Origin: Haloechinothrix_A salitolerans
Lineage (GTDB): Bacteria; Actinomycetota; Actinomycetes; Mycobacteriales; Pseudonocardiaceae
Assembly (NCBI RefSeq): GCF_039544105.1
Contig: NZ_BAABLA010000119.1
DNA: 64,000 nt
Strand: one strand, 5' to 3'
In this document: in pieces, positions 23,526 through 32,383 of the stretch
Layout: every line of letters starts with the position of its first letter
Numbering within the stretch: the first letter of the stretch is position 1
Notes under the pieces: model-generated
Database searches by the model: none
The model's input: only the letters and a program-made list of their open reading frames with translations
Told to the model about the DNA's origin: nothing
Translations under genes and position numbers: made by a program

Positions 23526-25853
23526 ATGGCACCCTCGCGCACGACCCGGATCGGCAGCCTGGCAGCGGCCCTCGCGGTGGTGACTCAAACCGCGGTACTC
23601 GCGGTGGTGACCGGGGCGGCGGTCCCGGCGAGCGCAACGGCATCGCCGGACGAACCATCCTCGCTGCCCACGGTGACATCGGGCGCGCGGCCAGGCCCCG
23701 ACGTCCTCTACGCACCGCCGCCGGACGCTCCGATCCTGGCCAACCACAACCCGCGGTTCGACGCCGAGCCGCTGCTGGTGTCCGGCGCCGACGCCTACCG
23801 CGACGGCGAGTACCTGTACCAGGACTTCCTCTACGACGACTGCGGCGCCAACTCCGACGGCGCTGGCGCGGACTCGCAGTCGGCCTGCGCGGGTGACGTC
23901 ACCTATCCAACCGACGACGCTCGATTCGGTGGCAACGCCGCTGATCTGGTCGAGTTCCGCATCGCTACCCGACAGAATCGCGTGATCTACCGGCTCACGT
24001 TCAACACGCTGCTTGAGCGCGACTCCACCATCGCGGTGATCGCCTTCGACGTCGATGGCGACAACAGCACCGGTGCCGCCACGCTGCCGCGCGACCCCGG
24101 CGCGCCGTTCCCTGGCACGGACGAAGTGATCACCGCGTGGGGCACCGGCGCCGAGCACACCTCGTTCGCCAGCGGCACGACGACCCCGTTGCGAATCCGC
24201 ACCGACCTCGACGCCAACCAGATGACCATCACCGTGCCACGCGGCGTGAGCGACCCGAGCGGCACCTGGGAGGCCACCGTCGCCACCGGCCTGCACGACG
24301 TCGACAGCGGTGGCTGGCTCCGGCCGCGACCCACCGCGGACGACGAGACCCCGGGTGGCGTGGGCCCGCTCGACACCACGCCGTCGGGCGTACTCAACCT
24401 GGCGTTCCGATTCGAGGAGCCGGTGCTCGGCCGCAACACGCCGCCAGACACCCGGCAGGCTGAGGCGATCGCGGCGCACGAACCAACCAGGTTCAGCCAT
24501 CCGATCGACTTCGACGCGCTCGACGCCGGGGTGCGCCGGGACTCGATTCCCGAGCACGGCACCACGATCCGGATGTTCCCGAGCAGGCTCGACCTCGGCG
24601 AGGGCCGCGACCTCGACGGCGGGTTCCCGCAGTACCACGGCCAGCTCCAGCCGTACAGCCTCTACGTGCCGGCCAACTACGAACCGGGCGAGCCGACCGG
24701 CCTGACGCTGGCGCTGCACTCGCTCGGCCAGCGGTACTGGCAGTACAACGGCACCACTGGCATCCAGCAGATCGGCGAGGCCCGCGACAACCTCGTCGCC
24801 ACCGCGTTGGCGCGCGGCCCGGACGGTTGGTACCAGCACGAGGCCGAGTTCGACGTCTTCGAGATGTGGAACGACATCGCGCGGCACTTCGCGCTCGACC
24901 CCGAGCGCGTGGCGATCAGCGGCTACTCCATGGGCGGCTACGCGACATACCGGCTTGGCACGCTGTATCCGGATCTGTTCGGCAAGGCGTTCAGCACCGT
25001 TGGGCCACCCGGTGACGGCATCTGGCTGCCGCCCGCCGCGCCCACCGGAGGGATCGAGACGCTCACGAACCTGTGGTTGGAGAACGCCCGCAACGTGCCG
25101 TACCTCAACGTCGTCGCCGGTGAGGACCAGCTGGTGCCGATCGTCGGGCCGCGCGCGCAGAACCTGGGCGCGCCCGAGGCCGGGGTGCGCGGCTTCGACC
25201 AACTCGGCTACCGGTTCCGGTTCGTGGTGTATCAACCAGCCGATCACTTCGCGCTGGCCGCACTGGGCTACGACATCCCGATGGCGACCGACTTCCTCGG
25301 CGACGCCCGGGTGGACCGCGACCCGCACCACGTGACGTTCGCGCGGGTGCCCGCCAGCGACGACCCCGCTCTCGGTCTAGTGCATGACCACGCCTACTGG
25401 GTCGCTGACTTGCGGCTGGCCGATCCCTCGGCGTCCGGGGGCACGCCCGCCAAGGGCGTCGTCGACGCGTTCAGCCACGGTTTCGGGCGCGGCGACGCGC
25501 CCAGCACATCCGGCTCCGGCGCCGGGGTGGAACCGCTGCCGTACACCGAGGTCAACCGGACCTGGGGCGAGCATCCCACCATCCCGGTGGCGAACCGGCT
25601 TGACCTTGACCTAACCAATGTCGGCTCGGTGTCGCTTGACCTGGCGCGGGCGCGGCTGGACGCGCGGGCGCCGTTGACGGTGACGACAACGGCCGACAGC
25701 GACGGCGAGGTCCGGCTCGCCGGACGGTTCGTGCCCGCGACCCGAGTGCTGCGGGATGGCGAACCGATCGACGCCGACATCGGACCGCGCGCCGCGCGGC
25801 TACCGGTCGCGGCAGGCAGCCACACCTACACGCTGCTGCCGCCTGGTCGCTGA
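23526..25853 (+). CDS. Secreted prolyl-oligopeptidase/PHB-depolymerase-like hydrolase, 775 aa
   Basis: A Sec signal peptide (IGSLAAALAVVTQTAVLAVV, cleavage near ASA) is followed by a beta-rich N-terminal domain with FDVDGDNSTGAATLPRD, similar to the glucodextranase-like domains of secreted enzymes. From about residue 380 an alpha/beta-hydrolase core appears: YSLYVPANYEPGEPTGL, nucleophile elbow AISGYSMGGYATYRLG (Ser), acid in VVAGEDQLVPI and His in QPADHFALAALGY. The C-terminal 200 residues are beta-rich. It would act outside the cell on an ester or peptide substrate. Preceded by AGAAAGG. Neighbours give no pathway clue. Confidence 0.85.
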   Translation: MAPSRTTRIGSLAAALAVVTQTAVLAVVTGAAVPASATASPDEPSSLPTVTSGARPGPDVLYAPPPDAPILANHNPRFDAEPLLVSGADAYRDGEYLYQDFLYDDCGANSDGAGADSQSACAGDVTYPTDDARFGGNAADLVEFRIATRQNRVIYRLTFNTLLERDSTIAVIAFDVDGDNSTGAATLPRDPGAPFPGTDEVITAWGTGAEHTSFASGTTTPLRIRTDLDANQMTITVPRGVSDPSGTWEATVATGLHDVDSGGWLRPRPTADDETPGGVGPLDTTPSGVLNLAFRFEEPVLGRNTPPDTRQAEAIAAHEPTRFSHPIDFDALDAGVRRDSIPEHGTTIRMFPSRLDLGEGRDLDGGFPQYHGQLQPYSLYVPANYEPGEPTGLTLALHSLGQRYWQYNGTTGIQQIGEARDNLVATALARGPDGWYQHEAEFDVFEMWNDIARHFALDPERVAISGYSMGGYATYRLGTLYPDLFGKAFSTVGPPGDGIWLPPAAPTGGIETLTNLWLENARNVPYLNVVAGEDQLVPIVGPRAQNLGAPEAGVRGFDQLGYRFRFVVYQPADHFALAALGYDIPMATDFLGDARVDRDPHHVTFARVPASDDPALGLVHDHAYWVADLRLADPSASGGTPAKGVVDAFSHGFGRGDAPSTSGSGAGVEPLPYTEVNRTWGEHPTIPVANRLDLDLTNVGSVSLDLARARLDARAPLTVTTTADSDGEVRLAGRFVPATRVLRDGEPIDADIGPRAARLPVAAGSHTYTLLPPGR

Positions 25854-25882
25854 CCGAAGAAGGTGACCGCGGGGCCGGGGAA

Positions 25883-26665
25883 TCATCCCGCCGCGGCGAG
25901 GTCCTTCTCGATCCGTTCGCAGGCAGCCAGCAACGCGGGCAACATGTCGCGGCGGAGCGCGTCGACGCCGGTCCTGCTGGCGTGGGTGGAGACGTTGACG
26001 GCGGCGACAACCGCTCCCGACCGGTCCCGCAGTGGTGCCGCGATCGACCGCAAGCCCTCCTCCAGTTCCTGGTCCACCAGCGCCCAGCCTTGCTGGCGCA
26101 CCCGCGCCACCTCATCGCGCAGCCGCTCCGGCGAGGTAATGGTCTGCGACGTCAACGGCTCCAGTCTGGCCTCTGTCAGGTAGGACTCGAACGCATCGTC
26201 GTCGAGACCGGCGAGCAGGACGTGGCCCATCGACGTCGCGTACGCGGGAAAACGGGTCCCGACCGTAATGCTGACGGTCATGATTCGGGACACCGCGAAC
26301 CGTGCGACGTAGACGACGTCGGTACCGTCCAACACGGACACCGAACTGGACTCGCCCACCTCAGCGGAGAGCCGTTCCAGGTGCGGCTGCGCCACCTCGG
26401 GCAACGTCATGCTCGACAGCACCGCGTAGCCGAGTTCGAGCACCCTCGGCGTGAGCGAGAAGTGCTTGCCGTCGGTGCGCACGTATCCCAGGTCCGCGAG
26501 GGTGAGCAGGAAACGCCGGGCGGCGGCCCGGGTCAGTCCTGTCGACTTCGCGACGTCGGACAGCGTCAGTTGCGGCGCATCGGCGTGGAAGGCGCGGATC
26601 ACCGCGAGCCCGCGAGCGAGAGACTGCACGAAATGCACGCCGCGCTCGGACTCGGTGTCAGTCAT
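25883..26665 (-). CDS. pcaR: IclR-family regulator of the pca operon (PcaR/PobR-like), 260 aa
   Basis: The N-terminal winged helix is SLARGLAVIRAFHADAPQLTLSDVAKSTGLTR-AAARRFLLTL, with an effector domain containing VSVLDGTDVVYVARF, GTRFPAYATSMGHVLLAGL and VNVSTHASR. It is typical of PcaR/PcaU/PobR activators and repressors of protocatechuate catabolism. It lies 59 bp downstream of pcaC on the same strand, so it may be the last gene of the operon. The likely targets are the two dyads before pcaI at 33226-33259. The probable effector, beta-ketoadipate or protocatechuate, is inferred from family knowledge. Confidence 0.88.
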   Translation of the reverse strand: MTDTESERGVHFVQSLARGLAVIRAFHADAPQLTLSDVAKSTGLTRAAARRFLLTLADLGYVRTDGKHFSLTPRVLELGYAVLSSMTLPEVAQPHLERLSAEVGESSSVSVLDGTDVVYVARFAVSRIMTVSITVGTRFPAYATSMGHVLLAGLDDDAFESYLTEARLEPLTSQTITSPERLRDEVARVRQQGWALVDQELEEGLRSIAAPLRDRSGAVVAAVNVSTHASRTGVDALRRDMLPALLAACERIEKDLAAAG

Positions 26666-26724
26666 CGCTCACTCCTTCCTGCACCAGATCCACCGCTGGC
26701 AGCCACACCCATGACCACGCGAGC

Positions 26725-27111
26725 CTAACTGGCGGTCGGATCGCCCAGTTCGGCGAGCGTGCGCTTGGCGATGGCGAACGCGGCGTTCGCCCTGGGTACC
26801 CCGGCATAGACGCCGGTCTGCAACAGGACCTCACTGATCTCGTCCGCACTCAGGCCGTTGCTCACCGCGGCCCGCACATGCATCGCCAACTCGTTCTCGC
26901 ACCCAAGCGCCGTCAGTACCGCGAGTGTGATGCAGCTTCGCGTCCTGCGGTCCAACCCATCACGACCCCACACCGCGCCCCAGGCGGCGCGGGTGATGTA
27001 GTCCTGGAACGGGCGCGTGAACTCGGTGGTGCCCGCGATCGCGCGATCGACGTGCTCATCGCCGAGCACCTCGCGACGTACCGCCATGCCGTCGGCATAC
27101 GAGTCGGTCAC
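26725..27111 (-). CDS. pcaC: 4-carboxymuconolactone decarboxylase, 128 aa
   Basis: PcaC converts 4-carboxymuconolactone to beta-ketoadipate enol-lactone. The small alpha-helical CMD fold shows WGAVWGRDGLDRRTRSCITL, LTALGCENELAMHVRAA and ISEVLLQTGVYAGVPRANAAF, with the conserved Cys, Glu and His of the family. The length is that of a free-standing PcaC; in many actinomycetes it is fused to PcaD as PcaL, but here the two are separate. GTG 27111 overlaps the pcaD stop by 4 bp, with AAGGAGG before it. Confidence 0.94.
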   Translation of the reverse strand: MTDSYADGMAVRREVLGDEHVDRAIAGTTEFTRPFQDYITRAAWGAVWGRDGLDRRTRSCITLAVLTALGCENELAMHVRAAVSNGLSADEISEVLLQTGVYAGVPRANAAFAIAKRTLAELGDPTAS

Positions 27112-27875
27112 GATGCCTCCTTGAGGTGGTCGAGCAGCAACGACGTCACCGCCTCCGGCCGCTCAGCACTGCCGAGGTGCGCGGCGTCGTCGATCACCTC
27201 GAACCGCGCGCCTGGCACGCCGTCGGCGATGCGCTGGCCATGCTCCGGCGGGGTCGCTTGATCCTTGGCGCCCGAGATGACCAGCGTCGGTGCGGTGATG
27301 GTGCCCAGGGCATCGAGCAGGTCCATCCGCTCGATCGCGCGGCAGCACCCCGCGTAGCCCTCCGCGGGTGTCGCCGCGACCATCCGCTGGTAAAAGTCGA
27401 TCCAATCGGGGTGCGCCGCGGCGAACTCAGGGGTGAACCAGCGGCCGACCACGGCTTCCGCGACCGCGCCAGTGCCGTGCTCGGACACCATGCGCGCCCG
27501 CTCGGCCCACATCTCCGGTGGGCCGAGCTTCGCCGCCGTGCAGCAGGCCGTCAGACTCGCGATCCGGTCAGGGCGGTGCGCGGCCAGCCACATGCCGAGC
27601 ATCCCCCCGAGCGAGAGCCCCACCCAGTGCACCCGTGCCACACCGAGGGCGTCCAGCAACTCGGTCGCGTCGCCGCCGAGGTCGTCCATGGTGTACGGGC
27701 CGGGCGGCACCGGGGAGCCGCCGTGACCTCGGTGGTCGTGGCGCACCACCCGGTATCCGGCATCAGCGAGCGGAGCGACCTGCGGCTGCCACATCCGCAC
27801 GTCGCTGCCGAGCGACCCGCTCAGCACGACGACAGTGCCGTCATCGGGTCCATCGCTAACGTAGTGCGGTTCCAT
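27108..27875 (-). CDS. pcaD: 3-oxoadipate enol-lactonase, 255 aa
   Basis: PcaD hydrolyses beta-ketoadipate enol-lactone to beta-ketoadipate. It is an alpha/beta hydrolase: VVLSGSLGSDVRMW near the oxyanion hole, the nucleophile elbow WVGLSLGGMLGMWLA, the acid in VISGAKDQATPPEHG and the His in DDAAHLGSAERPEAV. ATG 27875 overlaps the pcaB stop by one base (TGATG) and has AAGGAGG upstream. It is coupled to pcaC downstream by a GTGA overlap. Confidence 0.94.
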   Translation of the reverse strand: MEPHYVSDGPDDGTVVVLSGSLGSDVRMWQPQVAPLADAGYRVVRHDHRGHGGSPVPPGPYTMDDLGGDATELLDALGVARVHWVGLSLGGMLGMWLAAHRPDRIASLTACCTAAKLGPPEMWAERARMVSEHGTGAVAEAVVGRWFTPEFAAAHPDWIDFYQRMVAATPAEGYAGCCRAIERMDLLDALGTITAPTLVISGAKDQATPPEHGQRIADGVPGARFEVIDDAAHLGSAERPEAVTSLLLDHLKEAS

Positions 27876-29212
27876 CAACCCTCCTTACGTGCGTGATGTT
27901 GGCGCAGTGCTCGCTCCACGAACACCCGGGCGCTGCCCAGATAACTCGCCGGGTCGAGCAGTTCCGCGATGCGCTCCGCACTGAGGTACGCACCGACCAC
28001 CTCATCCGCCGCCAGCGCGTCGACCAGCGGCTCCCCCGCCACGCAGCGCGCCGTGACGGCGTCGTGTGCCTTCGCCCTGCTGACGCCATGCTCGGTGACG
28101 AGCTCGCTGGTGACTCGTTCGGCTAATGCGTACCCGCCGGTCAGCTCGGCATTGGCGCGCATCCGATCGACGTCTATGTGCAGCCGCTCCAGGCTGGTGC
28201 GCAGCCAGCGCGCCGCGCTCCCCGTGCTGCGCAGCAGCTCCCGCAGCGGACGCCACTCGGCATGCCAGCTGCCAGCTGCCCGTTGATGCTCGTGGGCCGA
28301 TGCGCTGAGCAGCGTCGCCACCAGGCCGGGTGCCTGCGCGGCGGCGGCAGCGGCCGATACCGCCGCTATCGGGTTTCGCTTGTGCGGCATCGTGGACGAC
28401 CCGCCGGACCCGCCCGGTCCTTGCTCGACGACCTCGGCGACCTCGGTCTGCGCCAGCAGCGTGATGTCACCGGCGATCTTGGCGACGGACGCCGACACCC
28501 CGCCGAGCGCGCCCGCGAGGGTGGCGACCCTGCCACGCTCGGTGTGCCACGGCAGCGCTGGTTCCGCGAGACCGAGGTGCACCGCGAGGCGTCTGACGAC
28601 GTCCGGTCCATGCTCGCCCAGCGCCGCCAGGGTGCCCGCGGCACCGCCGCACTGCACCGCGAACGTGCCAGACAACGTGGTGAGCCGGTCCGCGGCGCCA
28701 TCCATTCCGGACAGCCAATTCGCCGCGGTCAGCCCAAAGGTGACGGGCACCGCGTGTTGCAGCAAGGTGCGTCCCGGTTGGACGGCATCGACGTGTGCGC
28801 TCGCCAACCGAGCTAGATGATCACCGCACGCCTCGACGTCCTCGGCCAGCGCCGCGACCGCGTCCCGGGCGATCAGCATCGCGGCGGTGTCCACGACGTC
28901 CTGACTTGTCGCTCCGAAGTGGACGAACCCGGCGGCTTCCCCACCAACACGTTCCGTGAGCGCGCGCACCAGTGGTGCCGCCGGATTGCCAACCTCGGTG
29001 GCCGCGGTGCCGATCTCGGCCGCGTCGTAGAATTCCGCGCGGCACTGCGCGGCGATGGCCTCCGCGTGCGCGGCGGGGATCAGCCCGGCGTCGGCCTCGG
29101 CCCGAGCGAGCGCGGCCTCGACGTCCAGCATCGCCCGCAGCCATGCAGCATCGCCGACCAGGTCGGCCACCGGACCGGCCGCGAGAACGCCGTCGAACAG
29201 TCCATCAGACAT
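27875..29212 (-). CDS. pcaB: 3-carboxy-cis,cis-muconate cycloisomerase, 445 aa
   Basis: PcaB lactonises 3-carboxy-cis,cis-muconate. It belongs to the fumarase/aspartase superfamily: FVHFGATSQDVVDTA and the signature loop GGSSTMPHKRNPIAAV with the catalytic Ser are present. The open frame runs further upstream to 29503, but ATG 29212 (MSDGLFDGVLAAG) is the conserved start and overlaps the end of pcaG by 8 bp. Length is normal. It lies between the dioxygenase subunits and pcaD, the usual pca order. Confidence 0.95.
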   Translation of the reverse strand: MSDGLFDGVLAAGPVADLVGDAAWLRAMLDVEAALARAEADAGLIPAAHAEAIAAQCRAEFYDAAEIGTAATEVGNPAAPLVRALTERVGGEAAGFVHFGATSQDVVDTAAMLIARDAVAALAEDVEACGDHLARLASAHVDAVQPGRTLLQHAVPVTFGLTAANWLSGMDGAADRLTTLSGTFAVQCGGAAGTLAALGEHGPDVVRRLAVHLGLAEPALPWHTERGRVATLAGALGGVSASVAKIAGDITLLAQTEVAEVVEQGPGGSGGSSTMPHKRNPIAAVSAAAAAAQAPGLVATLLSASAHEHQRAAGSWHAEWRPLRELLRSTGSAARWLRTSLERLHIDVDRMRANAELTGGYALAERVTSELVTEHGVSRAKAHDAVTARCVAGEPLVDALAADEVVGAYLSAERIAELLDPASYLGSARVFVERALRQHHARKEG

Positions 29213-29744
29213 CGAAGAACACGGTCTCCCGCTCGCCCTGAATCCGCACGTCGAAGCGGTAGCCGTCCTCAGCCCGAGTGGCGATGAGCGTGTCGCGCCG
29301 GTTCGCTGGCACCGATGACAGCACCGGGTCGTCGGCGTGCTGATCGGCGTGGTCCGGGAAGTAAACGCGGGTGACGACGCGGTGCAGTAGCCCGCGCGCG
29401 AACACCGAGACGTCGATATGCGGCGCCTGCCCCGGCACCGCGCCGGGCAGGACGGTGTGGATGGCGTAGCCGCCGTCACGGGTGTCGCTGCGACCGAAGC
29501 CACGCCAGCCGGGTGCTGGTCCCCACGAGTCGTCCGGGTGGTCGAACCGGCCGTTGGGATCGGCCTGCCAGGTCTCGACCAGCGCGTCGGTGATCACCTC
29601 GCCGGCGCCATCGAGGACCCTGCCGCGAAGCCACGTCGCGCCCGGCGTGCCCTTCGGTACGACGTACGGCCCGTCGTCCCACGTCAGCCCGATGTGCAGG
29701 TAGGGACCGACGGTCTGCGACGGCGTCGTCGCCAACTCAGCCAT
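29205..29744 (-). CDS. pcaG: Protocatechuate 3,4-dioxygenase alpha subunit, 179 aa
   Basis: PcaG is the non-iron-binding subunit of the intradiol dioxygenase that cleaves protocatechuate to 3-carboxy-cis,cis-muconate. Family features are TPSQTVGPYLHIGLTW at the N-terminus, LVETWQADPNGRFDHP, GQAPHIDVSVFARGLL and TRVYFPDHADQHADDPVL. ATG 29744 overlaps the end of pcaH by 8 bp, which argues for tight co-translation of the two subunits; the ATG four codons upstream is possible but less likely. Confidence 0.95.
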   Translation of the reverse strand: MAELATTPSQTVGPYLHIGLTWDDGPYVVPKGTPGATWLRGRVLDGAGEVITDALVETWQADPNGRFDHPDDSWGPAPGWRGFGRSDTRDGGYAIHTVLPGAVPGQAPHIDVSVFARGLLHRVVTRVYFPDHADQHADDPVLSSVPANRRDTLIATRAEDGYRFDVRIQGERETVFFDV

Positions 29745-30453
29745 GGTGGTCCTCAAGCGGGGTGGCGTCCCTGCCGCGCAGCACGATGTCGAACTCGAAC
29801 GCCAGCGCCCATTCCGGCTGCGTGCGGTCCAGGTCGAACCGCGCGATCAGGCGGGAGCGCGCACGCTCGGGCACCGAGTTGAAGATCGGATCCTGGCCGA
29901 ACAGCGGGTCGTCCGGGAAGTACATCTGGGTGACGAGCCGCTGCGTGAACGACCGGCCGAACAGCGAGAAGTGGATGTGCGCGGGCCGCCAGGCGTTGTC
30001 GTGGTTGCGCCACGGATAGGCGCCAGGCTTGATGGTGACGAACTCGTAGCGACCGTCCGCGTCGGTGAGGGTGCGGCCGACACCATCGAAGTTCGGGTCG
30101 AGCGGACTCGGCCAGCGGTCACCGGTGTGGCGGTACCTGCCGCCCGCGTTGGCCTGCCAGATCTCGACCAGCGAGTCCGGGATCGGGCGGCCATCGGCGT
30201 CGAGGACCCTGCCGTAGACGATGATGCGCTGCCCGATCGGCTCGCCCGCGTGCTGCCGGGTGAGGTCGTGGTCCAGCGGGCCGATCCTGCCTGGTCCGAG
30301 CAGCGGCCCGGTGACCTCGGTGAGCCGGTGCGGCAGCAACGTGAGCGGCTGCGTCGGGTGCCGCAGCGCAGTGGAGCGGTAGCCCGGCGAGTCGAGGGGC
30401 GGATGGCTCTTCGTGTCCCGCCGATATCCCACGAGCTTCTCTTGGGTCGTCAT
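29737..30453 (-). CDS. pcaH: Protocatechuate 3,4-dioxygenase beta subunit, 238 aa
   Basis: PcaH carries the catalytic Fe(III). Expected ligands are visible: Tyr in GRYRHTGDRW and in IKPGAYPWRN, His in WRPAHIHFSLFG (two His). Other family parts are LVEIWQANAGGRYRHT and TQMYFPDDPLFGQDPIF. ATG 30453 (MTTQEKLVGYRRD) shares one base with the pcaF stop; the longer open frame to 31365 is antisense or out of frame in the thiolase. It forms the dioxygenase with PcaG. Confidence 0.95.
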   Translation of the reverse strand: MTTQEKLVGYRRDTKSHPPLDSPGYRSTALRHPTQPLTLLPHRLTEVTGPLLGPGRIGPLDHDLTRQHAGEPIGQRIIVYGRVLDADGRPIPDSLVEIWQANAGGRYRHTGDRWPSPLDPNFDGVGRTLTDADGRYEFVTIKPGAYPWRNHDNAWRPAHIHFSLFGRSFTQRLVTQMYFPDDPLFGQDPIFNSVPERARSRLIARFDLDRTQPEWALAFEFDIVLRGRDATPLEDHHG

Positions 30454-31628
30454 CACACCTCCAACACGACCGCGAGTCCCTGCCCGACGCCGATGCACAG
30501 CGCCGCGAGGCCCCAGCCGCCACCGCGACGTCGCAGCTCCCGGGCCAGTTGCGTGATCACGCGGCCGCCGGACGCGCCGAGCGGGTGGCCGATGGCGATC
30601 GCGCCGCCGTTGACGTTGACGATCTCCGGGTCCAGCTCGGGCCAGTCCGCGAGGCACGCCAACGACTGCGCGGCGAACGCCTCGTTCAACTCGACTGCCG
30701 TCAGGTCCGACCAGCCAATGCCCGCGCGGCGCAACGCGGTCGCCGCGGCCTGGACCGGCCCAATGCCGAACTCGTGCGGCTCGACACCGGCCGCTCCCCT
30801 GCCCGCGATCCGCGCCAACGGCGTGACGCCGAGCCGATCCGCGGTGGGCTGGTCGCCCAGCAGCAGCGCGGACGCGCCGTCGTTGAGCGGTGACGCGTTG
30901 CCTGCCGTGACCGTCCCCTGTGGACGGAACACGGGCTTCAGCTTGGCGAGCTTGTCCGGCGTGGTGTCGGGACGGATGCCCTCGTCCCTGGTGAGCTCGG
31001 TGCCTGGCACCGCGACGACGTGGTCGTCGTAGAAGCCGTTGTCCCACGCCTTCGCGGCGAGTTGGTGGCTGCGCAACGCGAACGCGTCCTGCCGCTCGCG
31101 CGAGATCTGATACTTGTCCGCGATGATCTCGGTACCCTCGCCGAGCGAGACGGTCCACTGCTCGGGCATGTCCGGGTTGACCATGCGCCAGCCGAGCGTG
31201 GTCGAGTGCAGCGTCTCCGGGCCGGCCGGGAATCCCTTGGCGGGCTTGAGCAACACCCACGGTGCGCGGCTCATCGATTCGACGCCACCGGCGACGGCCA
31301 GCGAGGCGTCCCCGACCGCGATGGTGCGGGAGGCGTGCATGACGGCGTCCATGCTCGACCCGCACAGCCGGTTCACCGTGGTGCCCGGCACCGACGTCGG
31401 CCAGCCCGCGAGCAGCGCGGCCATGCGTGCGACGTTGCGGTTGTCCTCACCGGCCTGGTTCGCGTCACCGAAGACGACCTCATCGACGTCCCCCGGGTCG
31501 AAACCGGTGCGCTCGGTCAGCGCACGCAGCACATGCGCGCCGAGATCGTCCGGTCGCACGCCAGCCAGCGCGCCGCCGTAGCGGCCGAACGGCGTGCGCA
31601 GCCCGTCCAGGATATAGACGTCAGTCAC
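30453..31628 (-). CDS. pcaF: Beta-ketoadipyl-CoA thiolase, 391 aa
   Basis: PcaF cleaves beta-ketoadipyl-CoA to succinyl-CoA and acetyl-CoA. Thiolase hallmarks are the acylated Cys in VNRLCGSSMDAVMHASR, the C-terminal His in GGAIAIGHPLGASGGR and the second Cys in LAALCIGVGQGLAVVLE. VELNEAFAAQSLAC is also present. GTG 31628 (VTDVYILDGLRTPFG) overlaps the pcaJ stop (GTGA). Position in the pca operon makes this assignment more specific than a generic acetyl-CoA acetyltransferase. Confidence 0.93.
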   Translation of the reverse strand: MTDVYILDGLRTPFGRYGGALAGVRPDDLGAHVLRALTERTGFDPGDVDEVVFGDANQAGEDNRNVARMAALLAGWPTSVPGTTVNRLCGSSMDAVMHASRTIAVGDASLAVAGGVESMSRAPWVLLKPAKGFPAGPETLHSTTLGWRMVNPDMPEQWTVSLGEGTEIIADKYQISRERQDAFALRSHQLAAKAWDNGFYDDHVVAVPGTELTRDEGIRPDTTPDKLAKLKPVFRPQGTVTAGNASPLNDGASALLLGDQPTADRLGVTPLARIAGRGAAGVEPHEFGIGPVQAAATALRRAGIGWSDLTAVELNEAFAAQSLACLADWPELDPEIVNVNGGAIAIGHPLGASGGRVITQLARELRRRGGGWGLAALCIGVGQGLAVVLEV

Positions 31629-32383
31629 TTGGAGGCCTCCTTCAGTGCCCGCAGCACCGCGAGCTCGTCGGATGTGGGGGCGGGCGTGGTGTCCAATTCG
31701 GCGGCGATGCGCAGTTCCCATCCGGTCGCCTCCCGCACCTGGTCCACCGTCACGCCGGGGTGCACGGCCGTCAAGACCAGCTCGTGGGTATCGGGATCGG
31801 GCCGGAACACGCCGAGGTCGGTGATCACCAGCGTCGGACCGGCCCCGCGCAGGCCGAGTCGTTGCCGGTCACCGTTACCCCTGCCGTGGCCGAACGACGT
31901 CACGAAGTCGACCTTGTCCACGAAACTGCGCTTGCTCTGCCGCACCACGACGTACACCTCGTGGCAGTTGGCGGCGATCTCCGGCGCGCCACCCGCGCCG
32001 GGCAGTCTGACCTTCGGGGTGGCGTAGTCGTCACCGATCACCGTGGTGTTGATGTTGCCGAACCTGTCCAACTGCGCCGCGCCGAGGAAGCCGACGTCGA
32101 TCCGGCCCGGCTGCAGCCAGTAGTTGAACACCTCGGGCACGCTGATCACCGCGTCGGCGGTCTCGGCGAGGATGCCGTCGCCGATGGAGGCGGGCAGCCA
32201 GTCCGGTTTGGCGCCAAGGGCGCCGGACTCGTAGATCAACACCAGGTCGGGCGCGTGGGTGCGGCGTGCGACGTTCGCCGCGGTCGACGGCAGGCCGATG
32301 CCGACAAAGCACCGCTGCCCACCGGACAGGGCGCGCGCCGCGGCGACGGACATCATCTCGTCAGAGGTGTAGTCGGAGGTCAC
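31625..32383 (-). CDS. pcaJ: 3-oxoadipate CoA-transferase subunit B, 252 aa
   Basis: PcaJ is the subunit that carries the catalytic Glu of the family I CoA-transferase; here it lies in LIYESGALGAKPDWLPASIGD, the counterpart of the SENG motif. GGQRCFVGIGLPSTAANVA leads the protein. It transfers CoA from succinyl-CoA to beta-ketoadipate with PcaI. GTG 32383 overlaps the pcaI stop (GTGA) and its stop overlaps pcaF, so the three are co-translated. Actinobacterial CatJ/PcaJ resemble each other; the pca setting decides the name. Confidence 0.92.
   Translation of the reverse strand: MTSDYTSDEMMSVAAARALSGGQRCFVGIGLPSTAANVARRTHAPDLVLIYESGALGAKPDWLPASIGDGILAETADAVISVPEVFNYWLQPGRIDVGFLGAAQLDRFGNINTTVIGDDYATPKVRLPGAGGAPEIAANCHEVYVVVRQSKRSFVDKVDFVTSFGHGRGNGDRQRLGLRGAGPTLVITDLGVFRPDPDTHELVLTAVHPGVTVDQVREATGWELRIAAELDTTPAPTSDELAVLRALKEASK

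Noticed and set aside
23478..25331. 617-codon minus-strand open frame over the secreted hydrolase
   Set aside because: The plus strand encodes a clear signal peptide, GYSMGGY elbow and His/Asp residues; the antisense frame has no recognisable motif.
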